A stretch of 64,000 bases of DNA from an uncultured Eubacteriales bacterium (GTDB lineage Bacteria; Bacillota; Clostridia; Peptostreptococcales; Anaerovoracaceae): contig UQOC01000009.1 in assembly GCA_900542565.1 (NCBI GenBank), forward strand, positions 1 to 64,000. The letters run 5' to 3'. The notes beneath the pieces are model-generated. The model had not been told where the DNA came from, ran no database searches, and was given only the letters and a program-made list of their open reading frames with translations. The number at the start of each line of letters is the position of its first letter. The first letter of the stretch is position 1. Below are positions 1 to 8,685 of this stretch, piece by piece. Made by a program: the position numbers and the translations under genes.

Positions 1-523
1 CGCCGATATGCTGGCCTATCTGCATCAGGCTCACAGCCGGTATTATTTCCATGCCTGTATCTGCCGTGAACAGATAGGCCTCAGGACAGTTTGCCTCAGG
101 GATCACGATTTCTTTTGCACCGGCGATGCCCAAAACGGCTGAGACAGCCGTTATCATGGGTAAAACGCCCCTTGCCGGCAGGACTTTCCCGTCAAATGAA
201 AGTTCTCCTATAAATATGGTGTCATCCGTTTTTCCTTTCAGGGCTCCCGAAGCCTTTAGGAGTCCCACTGCAATACCCAGATCAAAGTGGCTTCCGGATT
301 TTTTCACATATGCTGGAGCCAGGTTCACGGTTATCTTATGTCTCGGATATTCAAATCCGCTGTTTGCTATGGCTCTTTTAACACGGCCGGCCGCTTCTCT
401 AACTGCCGTATCTCCCATTCCGGTTATTTCAAAATACGGCAGTCCTGGACTTAGATCTGTCTGTATTTCTATTTCCATCCCTTGCATTCCGTTGAGCGCC
501 ACCGTTCTTATCTTTGAAAGCAT
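1..523 (-). CDS. YifB/ComM-family Mg-chelatase-like AAA ATPase, N-terminal part (cut by window edge)
   Basis: Translating the minus strand from the ATG at 523 gives about 174 residues starting MLSKIRTVALNGMQG and continuing with the N-terminal ChlI-like fold of the YifB/ComM family (G-x-x-x-x-x-VEI/IEIQ, DLSPGLPYFEITGM, AVREAAGRVKRAI, ITVNLAPA, GSHFDLGIAVGLL, FIGELSFDGK). This domain precedes the AAA ATPase core, which lies beyond the left edge. Relatives act in DNA branch migration during natural transformation in other bacteria; the role here is inferred. A GGAGG site precedes the ATG. It starts 11 nt after yraN ends, and the pair yraN-yifB is a common Firmicute arrangement, often followed by dprA and topA. 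Confidence 0.85.
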   Translation of the reverse strand, partial: MLSKIRTVALNGMQGMEIEIQTDLSPGLPYFEITGMGDTAVREAAGRVKRAIANSGFEYPRHKITVNLAPAYVKKSGSHFDLGIAVGLLKASGALKGKTDDTIFIGELSFDGKVLPARGVLPMITAVSAVLGIAGAKEIVIPEANCPEAYLFTADTGMEIIPAVSLMQIGQHIG

Positions 524-534
524 AAATATTCCTC

Positions 535-870
535 CTATATCTCCAGTCCTTTTATATGATTTATCTCTATCTCCATCACATGGAACTCTATGCCGTCAAA
601 TCTGCGCCTGTATCTGGAAAGGAAGAACCTTGCAGCGTTCCTCAAATGTTTCTGCTTTTTTATATCCACCGCCTCTGCCGGTCTGCCGTATTCTTCGGTG
701 GTCCTGGTCTTAACTTCTATAAAAGAGATTATCCTGTCCCGTACGGCGATTATATCCACTTCGCCATAAGGGCACGAAAAGTTGCGGGTTATGATGTAAT
801 ATCCCTTTCCCTTTAAGATCTCTGCAGCCAGTTCCTCTCCGGCTGTTCCTATTTTTTTTGCATTTCCCAT
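535..870 (-). CDS. yraN: YraN/UPF0102 family endonuclease-like protein
   Basis: The 111-residue product matches the UPF0102 (YraN) family in length and motifs: G-x-x-G-E-x-x-A near the N-terminus, then CPYGEVDIIAVRD and FIEVKTRT, which form the E-x-D...E-V-K core of a restriction-endonuclease-like fold. The biochemical function of the family is not well settled. An AAGGAG site stands just before the ATG. It is followed closely by the YifB-type ATPase on the same strand, so the two are probably co-transcribed. Confidence 0.88.
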   Translation of the reverse strand: MGNAKKIGTAGEELAAEILKGKGYYIITRNFSCPYGEVDIIAVRDRIISFIEVKTRTTEEYGRPAEAVDIKKQKHLRNAARFFLSRYRRRFDGIEFHVMEIEINHIKGLEI

Positions 871-980
871 TTTTCTCCTTCCGGCGGTTTCCGTTCATGG
901 TTATAATTTACAATATTTTACAATTTATGTCAATATGATTCTCCTGCCCTGCCGTAAGCAAATCCCTGCAAAAGAATATA

Positions 981-1022
981 CAAAGACGGATACATCCCTT
1001 TTCAGAGATGTATCCGTCTTTG
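981..1022 (-). terminator. Stem-loop terminator after the dlt operon
   Basis: A perfect 16-bp inverted repeat (981-996 with 1007-1022, 10-nt loop) lies between dltX and yraN, both on the minus strand. The T-rich sequence after the stem on the minus strand is modest. It is the likely end of the dlt transcript. The rest of 871-1090 shows no gene. Confidence 0.65.
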
Positions 1023-1090
1023 CAATCACATATTAGGAAGATAGGAAAACACAAAATCAGCATGGATTTATTTTTCCCACGGATAGCTTG

Positions 1091-1252
1091 TTAAAATCCC
1101 GCGTAAGTGAACTTGGGAACATCTGTGCCTATGGCAAACAGAGCGTACGCATACAAGGCCAGCATCATCAGAAAAAAAGCTGCCGTATACAACACGAATT
1201 TTCTGTCCGCTCCTGCTTTACACTTCTTTATAAAACTTGTAAGCCTCTTCAT
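1091..1252 (-). CDS. dltX: DltX, small membrane protein for teichoic acid D-alanylation
   Basis: This 53-residue ORF starts at an ATG inside the end of dltD (35-nt overlap) and is too short for most ORF callers. It has a basic N-terminus (MKRLTSFIKKCKAGADRK), one hydrophobic segment (about residues 19-41) and ends PKFTYAGF. Length, single membrane span and C-terminal F-x-Y-x-x-F ending fit the DltX family, whose C-terminal tyrosine has been reported to carry the D-alanyl group between DltB and DltD. In many Firmicutes dltX precedes dltA; here it is the last gene of the operon. The overlap suggests translational coupling to dltD. Confidence 0.75.
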   Translation of the reverse strand: MKRLTSFIKKCKAGADRKFVLYTAAFFLMMLALYAYALFAIGTDVPKFTYAGF

Positions 1253-2387
1253 TTATCCTCACCCATCCTTTTCCTGCCGGGTGGACATGATCTTCCAAAA
1301 ACCCCGGCGTATAACATTCATCGAAAAAGCTGCATACCTTTGCTCCGTATTCCGAAGCTACTTTCTCTACCCCCTGTACGACAGTTTCTCTCTGATCTTT
1401 GGGGAAACCTGTGTAATCGTACCACCATCCGTTGATGGGGAGCAGCACGAGCATGGCTTCTATTCCTTCTTCTTTACACACATCCAGGAAAAGCCTCAGG
1501 TCGTCGTATTCGGGCGAATCCGCAAAGGTCCTGTTTACATCTGCATTTTTCCTGTTTTTCATTTCAGGCTTGATCTTCGACTTATACAGTTTGTCAAGCA
1601 TGTGGAACTGGTTGTTAACCTTGCCGGCCATGGATTCATCAGCTTCTTTTGCAAGCTTGTCCCAGTCCGGTTCCTCTCCTGCTTTGGCCGGCGTATATTC
1701 ATGATAGTTTTTTCCGCCTGATGCTTTCCACAAAAGTCCCACATTTATATCTTCTTTTTCTGTGTTTATCCACTTTTCAACTCTATAGGCGATCCGGTCC
1801 TTAAGGCTGACCCTGCCGCCGGCGATCATGCTGCGGGCTGTCCTGGCACTTGCCTGTGTATCAGGGCTTATCTGCAGCATCTGGTCTACCCTGTCGGCGA
1901 TGGCGTTCCTTGTGTCCTGAGACAGTTCATCGTTGGCCAGCATCTGCTCGTACATGCTTTCGGAAAACCTGGCCGAAAATCCGCTGCTTTCGGCCCCCGT
2001 CTTTGAAAACCATGTAGGAGAAAGTATCAGCACTACTTTTTTGTTCTCAAGTTTGGGCGCCACTGCCCCAAGGGTGACCGCATGGGAAAGGCTCTGGTTC
2101 TGAGCCGCTCCTATGCACATGACATTCATCCCCAGTTTACGGAATATGTTTGTCGGATGATACGGAGTCTTATTTCCGTATTGGAACTCAGATGACCCCA
2201 TCATCATCACCGTATCTTTTTCTATATTTGAGCTTACCGCCTTATAGGACAGATCTTTTTTTGTACTTATCCATGTGCCGAAAAAAGGGTTGTTGGTATC
2301 CAGTTTTTCTCCGGCGATCGTATGAACAGACAGTGCCGTTCCCACAAACAAGATCAGAGCCGTGATAAAAGCTGCTACTTTTTTCAT
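1218..2387 (-). CDS. dltD: DltD, D-alanyl transferase for teichoic acids
   Basis: The 389-residue product has an N-terminal signal anchor (about residues 4-22), followed by a GDSL/SGNH-like domain. The motif MMMGSSEFQYG (residues 61-71) supplies the nucleophilic serine, and the C-terminal segment D366-x-V-H369 supplies the Asp/His pair of the triad. DltD acts outside the membrane and transfers D-alanine to lipoteichoic acid, reducing negative surface charge and raising resistance to cationic peptides. It follows dltC by 15 nt and overlaps dltX at its 3' end. Confidence 0.9.
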   Translation of the reverse strand: MKKVAAFITALILFVGTALSVHTIAGEKLDTNNPFFGTWISTKKDLSYKAVSSNIEKDTVMMMGSSEFQYGNKTPYHPTNIFRKLGMNVMCIGAAQNQSLSHAVTLGAVAPKLENKKVVLILSPTWFSKTGAESSGFSARFSESMYEQMLANDELSQDTRNAIADRVDQMLQISPDTQASARTARSMIAGGRVSLKDRIAYRVEKWINTEKEDINVGLLWKASGGKNYHEYTPAKAGEEPDWDKLAKEADESMAGKVNNQFHMLDKLYKSKIKPEMKNRKNADVNRTFADSPEYDDLRLFLDVCKEEGIEAMLVLLPINGWWYDYTGFPKDQRETVVQGVEKVASEYGAKVCSFFDECYTPGFLEDHVHPAGKGWVRINEEAYKFYKEV

Positions 2388-2402
2388 GGTATCACATCCC
2401 GC

Positions 2403-2654
2403 TTAGAGTCTCTTCAGTACCTGAGCGATTATCTTGTTTGGCGTGTCCATTTCTTCTCTTGTAAATTCAGACGGCGCCATGGTCACCGATAAGGCTTCTT
2501 CAATCCCGACAAGAAGTTCAGTATAGTCAAGTGAATCGATCAGATCTTCATCCAGCAGGTTGATGTCCCCGTCAGCTCTGACGGCATCATCCCCGCATAT
2601 TTCTTCAAGGAGTGAAAGTACCACTTCCCTTACCTGCATTTCTTTATTATCCAT
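2403..2654 (-). CDS. dltC: DltC, D-alanyl carrier protein
   Basis: An 83-residue acidic acyl-carrier-like protein. The phosphopantetheine attachment site is Ser41 in LLDEDLIDSLDYTELLV. It accepts D-alanine from DltA and delivers it to the membrane channel DltB. It lies 13 nt downstream of dltB and 15 nt upstream of dltD, and the length is typical of the family. Confidence 0.92.
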   Translation of the reverse strand: MDNKEMQVREVVLSLLEEICGDDAVRADGDINLLDEDLIDSLDYTELLVGIEEALSVTMAPSEFTREEMDTPNKIIAQVLKRL

Positions 2655-2667
2655 TGTTTTACCCCCT

Positions 2668-3819
2668 TTATTTTATCAGTCTGCCGGAGAAGATCAGGAA
2701 TCCGAACATTACAAGATTAAATGTCACTATCACTCCGACGATCTTATACCATTTTTCTTTTTTATGTTTCTTATAGAATTTTGATTTTTTCTGATATATC
2801 TCAGTCAGTGAAAGCAAGATCCCGTGATATACCCCGTATAGCACATAATTCCAGCTCAGGCCGTGCCACAGGCCCATCAGGGTCATATTTATCATAAACC
2901 CGACAGTTGCCCCGGTGAGCTTGCTCTTGAACCACCTGCCTCTTATTGAGGCCATCATGAATCTGGAAAAAACAAAGTCTCTGAACCAGTGGGACAAAGT
3001 TATATGCCACCTGTCCCAGAACTCTTTTATATCAGCGCTTATAAACGGCTTGTTGAAATTGTCCGGCGTTCTTATCCCCAGTATGTAACTGACGCCTACG
3101 GCCATCTGGCTGTATCCGGCAAAGTCGAAGAACAGGTAAAACCCGTAACAATACATATAAGCAACTGTTGATCCTGCATATTCTGCTATGGCAGAACCCA
3201 GATAAGTCATTCCCTGGAAGAATGCCGCAGCTATTACGAACTTGTACACCATCCCAAGACATATCTTCATCAACCCGTCTCCAAGCAGATCCAGATATTC
3301 CTGCCTGGAAGGCACATGATACATGTCCTGGATGAACCTCCTGCTCCGGTCTATGGGTCCCGACGAAAAGCTGGGAAAAAACAGCAGGAAATACAGGAAA
3401 TCCCATGTCTTTACTTCTTTTATCAGCCCGTCATGTATCTCGATCAGCATCTGTACCGACTTAAATGTCAGATAAGAGATCCCGGCAAAGGCAAATATGC
3501 TCAGTTCCATCAGGCCTCCGATCTTAAAGATCACCAAAGGCGCAACGGAAAGACATACGAACAGCTTAAACAATGCAGAGCTGTCTTTCTGGCTGTCTTT
3601 GATCCTCATGAAAGATTTTACGAGGACGGTCTGTATCAGACAATAGGCGGCCAGATATAGGATCTGCCTGTATGGGGATACTACGGCCAGCGTTACGAAT
3701 ACCACAGTCAAGACGGATCCGTAATACCTCAAAGGTCTTTCGTTTATCCCCAGTATTACCGCCGGTATCAGCAGCAGCGCAGCCAGAAAGAAAAAGTATA
3801 TCTCACCGAACAGACTCAT
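2668..3819 (-). CDS. dltB: DltB, membrane-bound O-acyltransferase for D-alanine export
   Basis: This 383-residue protein has about ten hydrophobic segments and the MBOAT signature: FPSFSSGPIDRSRRF, FWDRWHITLSHWFRDFVF and MGLWHGLSWNYVLYGVYHG, the last containing the conserved histidine region. It passes D-alanine from DltC across the membrane. Its start overlaps the end of dltA by 4 nt (ATGA), a sign of translational coupling within the dlt operon. Confidence 0.92.
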   Translation of the reverse strand: MSLFGEIYFFFLAALLLIPAVILGINERPLRYYGSVLTVVFVTLAVVSPYRQILYLAAYCLIQTVLVKSFMRIKDSQKDSSALFKLFVCLSVAPLVIFKIGGLMELSIFAFAGISYLTFKSVQMLIEIHDGLIKEVKTWDFLYFLLFFPSFSSGPIDRSRRFIQDMYHVPSRQEYLDLLGDGLMKICLGMVYKFVIAAAFFQGMTYLGSAIAEYAGSTVAYMYCYGFYLFFDFAGYSQMAVGVSYILGIRTPDNFNKPFISADIKEFWDRWHITLSHWFRDFVFSRFMMASIRGRWFKSKLTGATVGFMINMTLMGLWHGLSWNYVLYGVYHGILLSLTEIYQKKSKFYKKHKKEKWYKIVGVIVTFNLVMFGFLIFSGRLIK

Positions 3820-5315
3820 AAGAACTGTTCCTCTAATTTCTTTCTGTCCAGCTTGCCGTTAGCCGTCATCGGCAGCTTGTCAACAAATTTTATATTTCTT
3901 GGGATCATATAATGCGGCAGTTTTTCTTTCAGCAAAAATTTTATCAGTTTGGCATCTGCCAGAGTGCCAGAAAGTTCCGGAGCGTTGACAAAGGCAGTCA
4001 GGCTCTTGATCTTTTCGCCATCTCTGCGTGGAAGCACCGCTGCCTGTTCAACCTCCTCCAGGGCCACAAGGTTTTCCTCAATATCGCCCAGCTCTATCCT
4101 GTAACCGCGCATTTTGATCTGGTGGTCACTCCTGCCGGTGCAATAGTATCTGCCATGCCGGAAAAACCCCTTGTCTCCGGTCTTGTAGGCCCTGACTTTT
4201 TTCCCTCTTGCGTCTTCCGTGTAGACGAAAGCCTCATTAGTTTTCTGTATATCATTAAAATACCCTTTTGCCACCGTATCACCGGTAATATAGATCTCCC
4301 CGTCTCTGATAAGAAGCTCTGTCCCCTTTTTAGGCTTCCCTATGGGCAGCAGGTCGCTGCCGTTGATGATCTCGTCGGTGATCTCCTGCGATGTTACGGC
4401 CACAGTTGATTCAGTAGGTCCGTATGTGTTTACGATCCTGGCATCAGGAAATTTCTGACGCAGCTTTGCTGCCGTTTCTACGGTCAGCCTCTCTCCGCAG
4501 AAGAGGAACAGCCTCATGTGCGGAAAGTTTTCCCCTGTGAATACCGGATCTGCCATGCACATTTCTGCAAAGGATGGCGTTGAAACCCAGCACTGCACCT
4601 GCTCATCTTTCATAAAGTCAAACATTTTTTTCATATCAGCCAGTAATGTCTTGTCAAGACATGCCAGTTTGCCTCCGGTGGCAAGACATGTATATGTGTC
4701 CATTACCGAAAGGTCAAAGGAGAAAGGCGCCTGATTTAAAAAATTAAGCTTTTTTCCTCCCTTTTCTTCTGTCAATGCGGCAGACCATTCCACAAAGTTT
4801 TTCAGGTTGCCGGCAGTTACTTCCACTCCCTTGGGTTTGCCTGTGCTTCCTGAAGTAAATATTATATAGAACACCTGTCTGTCATCTGTCGGATATGCAT
4901 CATCCCATACGGCACTCTTCAGCTTCGGATCTTCTGTTATCCTGCGGAGCCTCTCAGGTCCTATGACATCATATCCTTCTATGGCAATTTCACTGACTCC
5001 GAGTATGATATCATTTCCTATGGCGGAGGCGATCTCTTCGGCCCTTTCTGCCGGCATCGATGCGTCTACTGGACAATATGGGATGCCCGCTTTGGCACAT
5101 CCCAGAAAGCATACTATCATTCCGGGACTTTTGTGGCCGTAGACCATGACAGGTTTTTCCCCCTGACCTGCCTGGGATCTGAGCCACCGGGCCAGTGCGT
5201 CAGACTGACGCCACATTTCTCTGTATGTCATTTTCTCTGTAGCAGTTACTACGGCTGTTTTGTCCCCATTGTGCCTGACTGCTTTTTCTATGAGCTGTAA
5301 AACAGTTTTTTTCAT
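3816..5315 (-). CDS. dltA: DltA, D-alanine--D-alanyl carrier protein ligase
   Basis: A 499-residue adenylate-forming enzyme that activates D-alanine with ATP and loads it on DltC. Visible motifs are the P-loop IIFTSGSTGKPKG (residues 151-163), the NTYGPTESTVAVT A5 motif, the YKTGD segment and the C-terminal catalytic lysine region LPMTANGKLDRKKL. The length matches DltA. It is the first gene of the operon, with a promoter and a palindromic operator about 50-80 nt upstream. Confidence 0.93.
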   Translation of the reverse strand: MKKTVLQLIEKAVRHNGDKTAVVTATEKMTYREMWRQSDALARWLRSQAGQGEKPVMVYGHKSPGMIVCFLGCAKAGIPYCPVDASMPAERAEEIASAIGNDIILGVSEIAIEGYDVIGPERLRRITEDPKLKSAVWDDAYPTDDRQVFYIIFTSGSTGKPKGVEVTAGNLKNFVEWSAALTEEKGGKKLNFLNQAPFSFDLSVMDTYTCLATGGKLACLDKTLLADMKKMFDFMKDEQVQCWVSTPSFAEMCMADPVFTGENFPHMRLFLFCGERLTVETAAKLRQKFPDARIVNTYGPTESTVAVTSQEITDEIINGSDLLPIGKPKKGTELLIRDGEIYITGDTVAKGYFNDIQKTNEAFVYTEDARGKKVRAYKTGDKGFFRHGRYYCTGRSDHQIKMRGYRIELGDIEENLVALEEVEQAAVLPRRDGEKIKSLTAFVNAPELSGTLADAKLIKFLLKEKLPHYMIPRNIKFVDKLPMTANGKLDRKKLEEQFL

Positions 5316-5363
5316 ATTATCTCTGCCTCCCTTTCCCCTTCTTTGAGCTCCTGCTCTGGACTA

Positions 5364-5393
5364 AGTGTACTATAACACATAGTACACTGTCAA
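5364..5393 (-). promoter_or_regulatory. dlt promoter with YtrA-type inverted-repeat operator
   Basis: On the minus strand a perfect -35 TTGACA (5393-5388) is followed, after 18 nt, by a -10-like TACACT (5369-5364). The spacer and -10 are covered by a palindrome AGTGTA-N13-TACACT (5364-5388), extended inward so that GTGTACTA pairs with TAGTACAC. This spacing and sequence match the inverted repeat I recall for the Bacillus subtilis GntR-family repressor YtrA, which responds to cell wall antibiotics. A bound dimer would occlude RNA polymerase. No ytrA-like gene is in the window. Confidence 0.65.
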
Positions 5394-5460
5394 CTGTTTT
5401 TTAACAATTTCTTTGTTTTGTAAGAATTCCGTAATATTTCTTTCTTTTTTCGCAATAAAA

Positions 5461-5520
5461 AAGCCGGCATAATTTCACGAAATGCTGTAAATTTCAACAT
5501 TTTCGTGGAATCATGCCGGC
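5461..5520 (-). terminator. Rho-independent terminator of the amino acid ABC operon
   Basis: A long hairpin with outer arms GCCGGCAT/ATGCCGGC and an inner TTTCACGAAA / TTTTCGTGGAA pairing is followed on the minus strand by TTTTTTATT. It lies right after the stop of the ATPase gene at 5531. Confidence 0.85.
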
Positions 5521-5530
5521 ATGGAGAAAG

Positions 5531-6229
5531 TTAAGCCCTCAGCATTGAACTAAGAAAAGCTCTGAGCCTTTCGCTCTTGGGATATTCAAATATTTCTTCA
5601 GGTCCGCCCTCTTCTACTATGACACCTTCGTCCATGAACATTACCCTGTCTGCAACCTCTTTTGCAAAACCCATTTCATGGGTGACGATTATCATGGTGG
5701 TATGGTTGTCAGCAAGTCTCTTCATTACATTTAGCACCTCTCCTGTTATCTCAGGATCCAGGGCCGAAGTAGGCTCATCAAACAGCATCAGGTCGGGCTC
5801 CATGGCCAGGGCTCTTGCGATGGCTATCCTCTGTTTCTGTCCGCCTGAGATCTGAGCCGGATAGACATCGGCTTTTGATTGGAGGCCTACCATCTTCAGA
5901 AGGGATCTTGCCCTTTCGTTGACAACGGCTTTATCTTCCTTTTTCACCTTGATGGGAGCATAAGTTATGTTTTCCATGCATGTCATATGCGGGAACAGGT
6001 TAAAGTGCTGGAACACCATTCCCGTAGTGCCCTTGAGCTCCATTTCTCCGGAAGTTATGGTGTTGAGCCCGTTTATGCAGCGCAGCAGAGTGCTCTTGCC
6101 GGAGCCGGACGGCCCGATTATGGCGACTATTTCTCCTTTGCACATGGAAAAGTTCACATGGTCCACCGCTCTGAAATCGCCGAAATCTTTGACGATATCC
6201 GTCATCTTCAAAATCAACTCTCTTGACAT
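5531..6229 (-). CDS. Polar amino acid ABC transporter ATP-binding protein (GlnQ/HisP type)
   Basis: A 232-residue ABC ATPase with Walker [11 protein letters not shown] (39-48), Q-loop [12 protein letters not shown], signature ISGGQKQR (128-134), and Walker [14 protein letters not shown]. The short length, the FNLFPH Q-loop and the EMGFA/H-loop ([15 protein letters not shown]) are typical of the PAAT family for polar amino acids. It is the third gene after the binding protein and permease, 2 nt from the permease. The transported amino acid cannot be told from the sequence. Confidence 0.92.
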   Translation of the reverse strand: MSRELILKMTDIVKDFGDFRAVDHVNFSMCKGEIVAIIGPSGSGKSTLLRCINGLNTITSGEMELKGTTGMVFQHFNLFPHMTCMENITYAPIKVKKEDKAVVNERARSLLKMVGLQSKADVYPAQISGGQKQRIAIARALAMEPDLMLFDEPTSALDPEITGEVLNVMKRLADNHTTMIIVTHEMGFAKEVADRVMFMDEGVIVEEGGPEEIFEYPKSERLRAFLSSMLRA

Positions 6230-6231
6230 CC

Positions 6232-6888
6232 CTATTCCCCCTTTGCGTCATACCTTGAGAAGTATCTTTCCAGCCTGCCGGCAATGATGGTGAGAACGAA
6301 TGTCATGAGCAGGTACAGGGCGGCGGCAAAGAAGAACGGAGTCATGTCCGTCATCCTGTTGACAGCGCTGTTGGTGGCTTTCATAAGCTCTATGACAGGT
6401 ATGGAAGAAGCCAGCGCCGTGTCCTTGACCAGAGTTATGGCCTCGTTGACAGTAGGCGGCAATATGGCTTTCATGGTCTGAGGAAGGATGATATCGATCA
6501 TTGTCTGCCTCTTTGAAAGGCCCAGAGCGTGGGCAGCTTCGTACTGTCCCTTGTCTATGCTGTTGATGCCTCCTCTGTATATTTCCGCAAAATATGCTCC
6601 GTAATTGAGCACATATGTAAGTACCACTGTCAGGAATGCGCTTATCCTCACATGGAGTACCAGCGGAAAGAAAAAATAGAAGAAGAAGATCTGCAGCAGC
6701 AGGGGAGTTCCTCTGAATATCCACACATAGACCTTGCAGATAAACGACAGCGGCTTAAAGCCGCTGTTGCTTCCGAGGGCTACCGGGAGCCCCAGGGGAA
6801 GCGATATTATCAGCGTCAGAAAAAATATTTCTATTGTTACAACTGTGCCTTCCAGCATGAAAGGCAGAAATTCCATGATCTTATCCAT
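6232..6888 (-). CDS. Polar amino acid ABC transporter permease (HisM/GlnP type)
   Basis: A 218-residue inner-membrane protein with about five hydrophobic segments and the family motif region around [31 protein letters not shown], which contains the EAA loop contacting the ATPase. Only one permease gene is present, so the transporter probably uses a homodimer. It sits between the binding protein (18 nt upstream) and the ATPase. Confidence 0.92.
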   Translation of the reverse strand: MDKIMEFLPFMLEGTVVTIEIFFLTLIISLPLGLPVALGSNSGFKPLSFICKVYVWIFRGTPLLLQIFFFYFFFPLVLHVRISAFLTVVLTYVLNYGAYFAEIYRGGINSIDKGQYEAAHALGLSKRQTMIDIILPQTMKAILPPTVNEAITLVKDTALASSIPVIELMKATNSAVNRMTDMTPFFFAAALYLLMTFVLTIIAGRLERYFSRYDAKGE

Positions 6889-6906
6889 TCTTCCCCTTTC
6901 CGGATT

Positions 6907-7728
6907 CTATTCTTCTTCAAGAGGTTCAAATACCACTATATCCCGTCCGAACCATTTTTCGCTGATCTGGGCAGCGGTTCCGTCGCTGACCAGTTTCTCG
7001 ATAGTATCGTTGAGCAGGTCGCGGAGGGCTGTATTGCCCTTGGCGCAGCCGATGACATAGTAGTCGGCGCCCAGGGAATATGTGCATTCTTTCATCTCTC
7101 CGCCCAGGTTGTTGTTGGTGTATTCGCCCAGCACCTGGTCTACGGCGATCACATCGACCCTGCCTGCCCTCAGGTCCATGATGGCGGTGTCATATGTGTC
7201 GTATTCGCTGATATTGTCCTTGAACGACTCATAGGCTTCGTTGGCCTTGAGCATATCAAGGGCTGCCGAATCGGCCTGTGTTCCGATCCTCAGGTCTGCC
7301 AGCTGGGAAGCCTCCGTAACATCAAGGTCTGAGGATTCAAGCGTCATGAGCACGATCTTGTTGTTGAGGTATTTGTCGGTCAGTTCCATGTTTTCCAGCC
7401 TGTCCGGAGTGATGGACATACCATTCCACACGCAGTCGATGGTCTGTGCCTCAAGCTCCATTTCCTTGGCGGTCCAGTCGATAGGAACGAATTCCACTTC
7501 AACGCCCAGTTCTTCTCCCACAGCGTTGGCCAGGTCGATATCAAAGCCTACCAGATTGCCGTCGGCATCTCTGAATCCCATGGGCGCAAAGGCGTCGTCA
7601 AGGCCTACCACCAGGGTCCCCTTTTCCTGAACATCGGCAAATTCGCTTTCGTTTCCGCATCCGGTCAGTGCAAACATGGTAAATACCATGAGCAGGACCA
7701 TGGTCAATGCAATTACTTTCTTTTTCAT
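6907..7728 (-). CDS. Polar amino acid ABC transporter substrate-binding lipoprotein
   Basis: A 273-residue extracytoplasmic solute-binding protein of family 3. The start chosen is the ATG at 7728, which follows a GGAGGG site and yields a proper lipoprotein signal (MKKKVIALTM... with lipobox LTGC); an in-frame upstream ATG at 7776 lacks both. The GTLVVGLDDAFAPMGFRDADGNLVGFDIDLA segment is the family signature. It is first in its operon with a good sigma-A promoter upstream. Confidence 0.92.
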   Translation of the reverse strand: MKKKVIALTMVLLMVFTMFALTGCGNESEFADVQEKGTLVVGLDDAFAPMGFRDADGNLVGFDIDLANAVGEELGVEVEFVPIDWTAKEMELEAQTIDCVWNGMSITPDRLENMELTDKYLNNKIVLMTLESSDLDVTEASQLADLRIGTQADSAALDMLKANEAYESFKDNISEYDTYDTAIMDLRAGRVDVIAVDQVLGEYTNNNLGGEMKECTYSLGADYYVIGCAKGNTALRDLLNDTIEKLVSDGTAAQISEKWFGRDIVVFEPLEEE

Positions 7729-7786
7729 TTCGCCCTCCGTATTTATACTTTTTCGTGCTAAATGGTTAAACCGCACTTTTACAATA

Positions 7787-7815
7787 ATTTTACACTAATC
7801 CCATAATCCAGTCAA
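7787..7815 (-). promoter_or_regulatory. Sigma-A-type promoter of the amino acid ABC operon
   Basis: On the minus strand TTGACT (7815-7810), 17 nt, TAAAAT (7792-7787). It lies about 60 nt upstream of the binding-protein start codon. Confidence 0.75.
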
Positions 7816-7842
7816 TAATATTTTCAGGGATATTGATATTTT

Positions 7843-8685
7843 TTATATAGTATCCGTCTTTCCCAGAACGAATTTTTTTATTGCATATGCCACACCGTTA
7901 TCATTGTTGGACAATGTTATGTAATCAGCTTTTTCCTTTACCTCATCCAGCGCATTGGCCACGGCAACGCCCAGTCCTGCAGCTTCTATCATCGCACCGT
8001 CGTTGGGACTGTCTCCTACAGCCATGACATTTTCCTCGCTTATGGAGAGGAGCTTGCAGAGGTTTGCGATGGCATCGGCTTTGCTGGTGGTCCTGCCGCC
8101 TATCTCAAGGTTATGTGTGGTGGAAGTTGTGACTGTTATTTCCTTGAAACCACTGAGCTTCTCTTTCATGGCGGCCTTGTCGTCCAGATCTCTGAACTGG
8201 ACATTGATGTTTTCTATCTGGCTCCGATGTTCATGGAGAAAGCCATATATGTCATCTACAGGGATCCTCGTACCGACTATGTACCCGGCATCCAGATAAT
8301 CCGAACCGTTATCCCTGACATCTTCGTATACTTTTCTGTCTATGTATGCCTGTCCCTGGGTAAACACTTCGATGGGATACCGGCTGTGCTGCCTTAAAAA
8401 AAGCTCTATCTCTTCCACCGCCTTACCGTCAGGGCAGTTTGAATAGATTATCTTTTTGTCCTTAAGCCTCGTCACATGGGCGCCATTGGAATTTATCATG
8501 TATTCAAGCCCTTTTATGGCAAAGACTTTTTCCGGCACGGCGCTGAAAGTCCTTCCGGTGGCTATCACCACATGGACTCCCCTTTCTATGGCAGCCTCAA
8601 GTGTATACTTTGTCTCATCAGTAAGTACAGCTCCCTTTCCCAGGGTCGTACCGTCCAGATCCAATGCGATAAGTTTTATTTCCAT
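7843..8685 (-). CDS. Cof-type HAD-superfamily phosphatase
   Basis: A 280-residue HAD hydrolase of the Cof/IIB type. Motif I is LIALDLDGTTL with the nucleophile Asp near the N-terminus, and motif IV is VMAVGDSPNDGAMIEAAGLGVAVANA. The start is placed at the ATG at 8685, which follows GGAGG by 8-10 nt, and overlaps the end of the metallo-hydrolase gene by 10 nt; an upstream ATG at 8706 is less well placed. Family members dephosphorylate sugar phosphates or flavin/pyridoxal phosphates. The substrate is unknown. Confidence 0.88.
   Translation of the reverse strand: MEIKLIALDLDGTTLGKGAVLTDETKYTLEAAIERGVHVVIATGRTFSAVPEKVFAIKGLEYMINSNGAHVTRLKDKKIIYSNCPDGKAVEEIELFLRQHSRYPIEVFTQGQAYIDRKVYEDVRDNGSDYLDAGYIVGTRIPVDDIYGFLHEHRSQIENINVQFRDLDDKAAMKEKLSGFKEITVTTSTTHNLEIGGRTTSKADAIANLCKLLSISEENVMAVGDSPNDGAMIEAAGLGVAVANALDEVKEKADYITLSNNDNGVAYAIKKFVLGKTDTI

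Noticed and set aside
16..713. Plus-strand frame of 195 residues across yifB and yraN
   Set aside because: Antisense to two well-supported genes.
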